From the NCBI GenBank assembly GCA_040878345.1, contig JBBDML010000001.1, forward strand, positions 1 to 44,634: 44,634 nt of DNA. Reading direction: 5' to 3'. The stretch is from ZC4RG35 sp040878345. Lineage in GTDB: Bacteria; Actinomycetota; Acidimicrobiia; Spongiisociales; ZC4RG35. Made by a program: the position numbers and the translations under genes. A model generated the notes under the pieces. It searched no databases, was not told the DNA's origin, and was given only the letters and a program-made list of their open reading frames with translations. Shown in pieces: positions 43,931 to 44,634 of this stretch (its first letter is position 1; each line of letters begins with the position of its first letter).

Positions 43931-44296
43931 CTATCGGGCGTGCCACCACTCGCGTAACGAGGAGCAGCGCATCTGGTCGTCGAACTCGAGGAGGAAGACA
44001 CCGTTCAGCTCGACCGGGGCGCCTGTCGAGGTACGCTCGAACCTGGCGGACCAGAGGGCGACTCCGGAGCCATCGAAGACGCCGACCACCTCGCTGTCGA
44101 AGTCGACATGGCCTTGATCCTCGGTGACCGACACCCAATACTCCCTGACAGCGGCGCTTCCCTCGAAGGGGGCGTCATATGGAGACTCGTGATAGAGGGC
44201 GTCGGGGCTGAACAAAGCAGCAGCAGCGTCGGGGTCCCGTGTTACCCAGGCCGATCCGTAGGCGGCGAGCCAGTCCTGAAGCTGTGATGCGTCCAT
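43931..44296 (-). CDS. NTF2-like protein
   Basis: The 121-residue NTF2-fold protein shows LAAYGSAWVTRDPDAAAALF, SPDALYHESPYDAPFEG and a terminal LREWWH. It is the first gene of the minus-strand operon, with 127 bp to the divergent gene. Two such proteins side by side may bind one substrate in turn or form a heteromer. Confidence 0.8.
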   Translation of the reverse strand: MDASQLQDWLAAYGSAWVTRDPDAAAALFSPDALYHESPYDAPFEGSAAVREYWVSVTEDQGHVDFDSEVVGVFDGSGVALWSARFERTSTGAPVELNGVFLLEFDDQMRCSSLREWWHAR

Positions 44297-44423
44297 GGGG
44301 CCGATCCTATCGAGGACTCTGGGGGCGTGTGATAAGCCTCACTGCACAGTTGGCCCTCGAGGGTATATCCTCGGATGACCACACGCCGGGACCGGAGACC
44401 CGGGTGTGGGAAGGAGTGCGGTT

Positions 44424-44634
44424 GTGAGCGGATCTGTGGTGATCGTCGGTGGGACCGGCGGGTTGGGCCTGGAACTCGCCCGCCACTACCTGAATGCCGG
44501 GAGCCCGGTGGTGATCACGGGGAGTGACGATTCCCGAGCCCGTCATATGGCCTCCGACCTCGGAGAAGGGGCTTCCGGGATCGGCTTCGACCTCGCCGAC
44601 CCGGCATCGATCCGGCCCGCCCTATCCGGCCTGG
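44424..44634 (+). CDS. Rossmann-fold NAD(P) oxidoreductase, SDR-like, partial
   Basis: The first 70 residues begin with the dinucleotide loop VVIVGGTGGLGLELARHYL and VVITGSDDSRARHMA, and continue GIGFDLADPASIRPAL. The pattern fits a short-chain dehydrogenase or a NADP-dependent F420 oxidoreductase-like fold. AAGGAG stands 8 bp before the GTG. It is cut by the window edge and is divergent from the operon. Confidence 0.7.
   Translation, partial: MSGSVVIVGGTGGLGLELARHYLNAGSPVVITGSDDSRARHMASDLGEGASGIGFDLADPASIRPALSGL

Noticed and set aside
29355..44296. Purine/allantoin degradation operon
   Set aside because: The bicupin and a GlxR-like dehydrogenase hint at it, but no allantoinase, allantoicase, urate oxidase or xanthine dehydrogenase is present.

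Overview
The window is high-GC DNA that reads like a chromosome of an actinobacterium. The solute-binding lipoprotein with a Thr/Gly/Pro-rich linker, the cyclase/ATPase giant regulator and the MRYES-type cyclic-nucleotide-binding protein suggest Acidimicrobiia or a relative. This placement is inference from protein style only; no rRNA or marker gene is present. No tRNA, insertion sequence, phage gene or CRISPR array was seen. Two runs of exactly 100 N (6920-7019 and 22029-22128) are assembly placeholders, and both fall inside tandem repeats.

Left part (1-7.3 kb): threonine synthase, a translationally coupled glycosyltransferase and six-hairpin glycosidase-like pair, a 41-residue Lys-rich protein, and a KefB-type antiporter fused to two UspA domains. 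A 47-bp repeat that folds as a nested palindrome sits beside thrC and forms a tandem array, broken by a gap, upstream of the antiporter.

Middle part (7.3-20.6 kb): a long minus-strand run. Its core (19587 down to 11020) is five tightly coupled genes: an unrecognised phasin-like/beta-sandwich protein, a class III cyclase-AAA-TPR regulator, a phytoene-desaturase-like flavoprotein, a second helical/beta-sandwich protein and a polyprenyl diphosphate synthase. An alpha/beta hydrolase, a conserved hypothetical, a lipoprotein and a CHASE histidine kinase follow on the same strand. A secreted trypsin-like protease lies upstream of the core.

20.9-29.3 kb: a secreted calcium-binding TSP3-repeat protein (interrupted by a gap), a small membrane protein, a CHRD protein, glucose-6-phosphate dehydrogenase, an NTF2-like protein, an M20 peptidase, a Kelch lipoprotein gene broken by a frameshift, and a cyclic-nucleotide-binding protein.

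Right part (29.3-44.3 kb): thirteen minus-strand genes, mostly overlapping, form one apparent uptake-and-catabolism operon. It holds a ribose-type ABC importer (binding protein, double ATPase, two permeases), two paralogous amidohydrolases, a 2-oxoacid dehydrogenase E1 alpha/beta pair without E2/E3, an M24-fold enzyme with an altered metal site, a bicupin, a beta-hydroxyacid dehydrogenase, an L-2-hydroxyglutarate-oxidase-like flavoprotein and two NTF2-like proteins. The most striking feature is an in-frame fusion of an ABC permease to one of the amidohydrolases, which would put a hydrolase directly on the importer. The imported compound is unknown; an amide- or amine-bearing small molecule is the best guess. 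A short-chain dehydrogenase-like gene begins divergently at the right edge and is cut by the window end.
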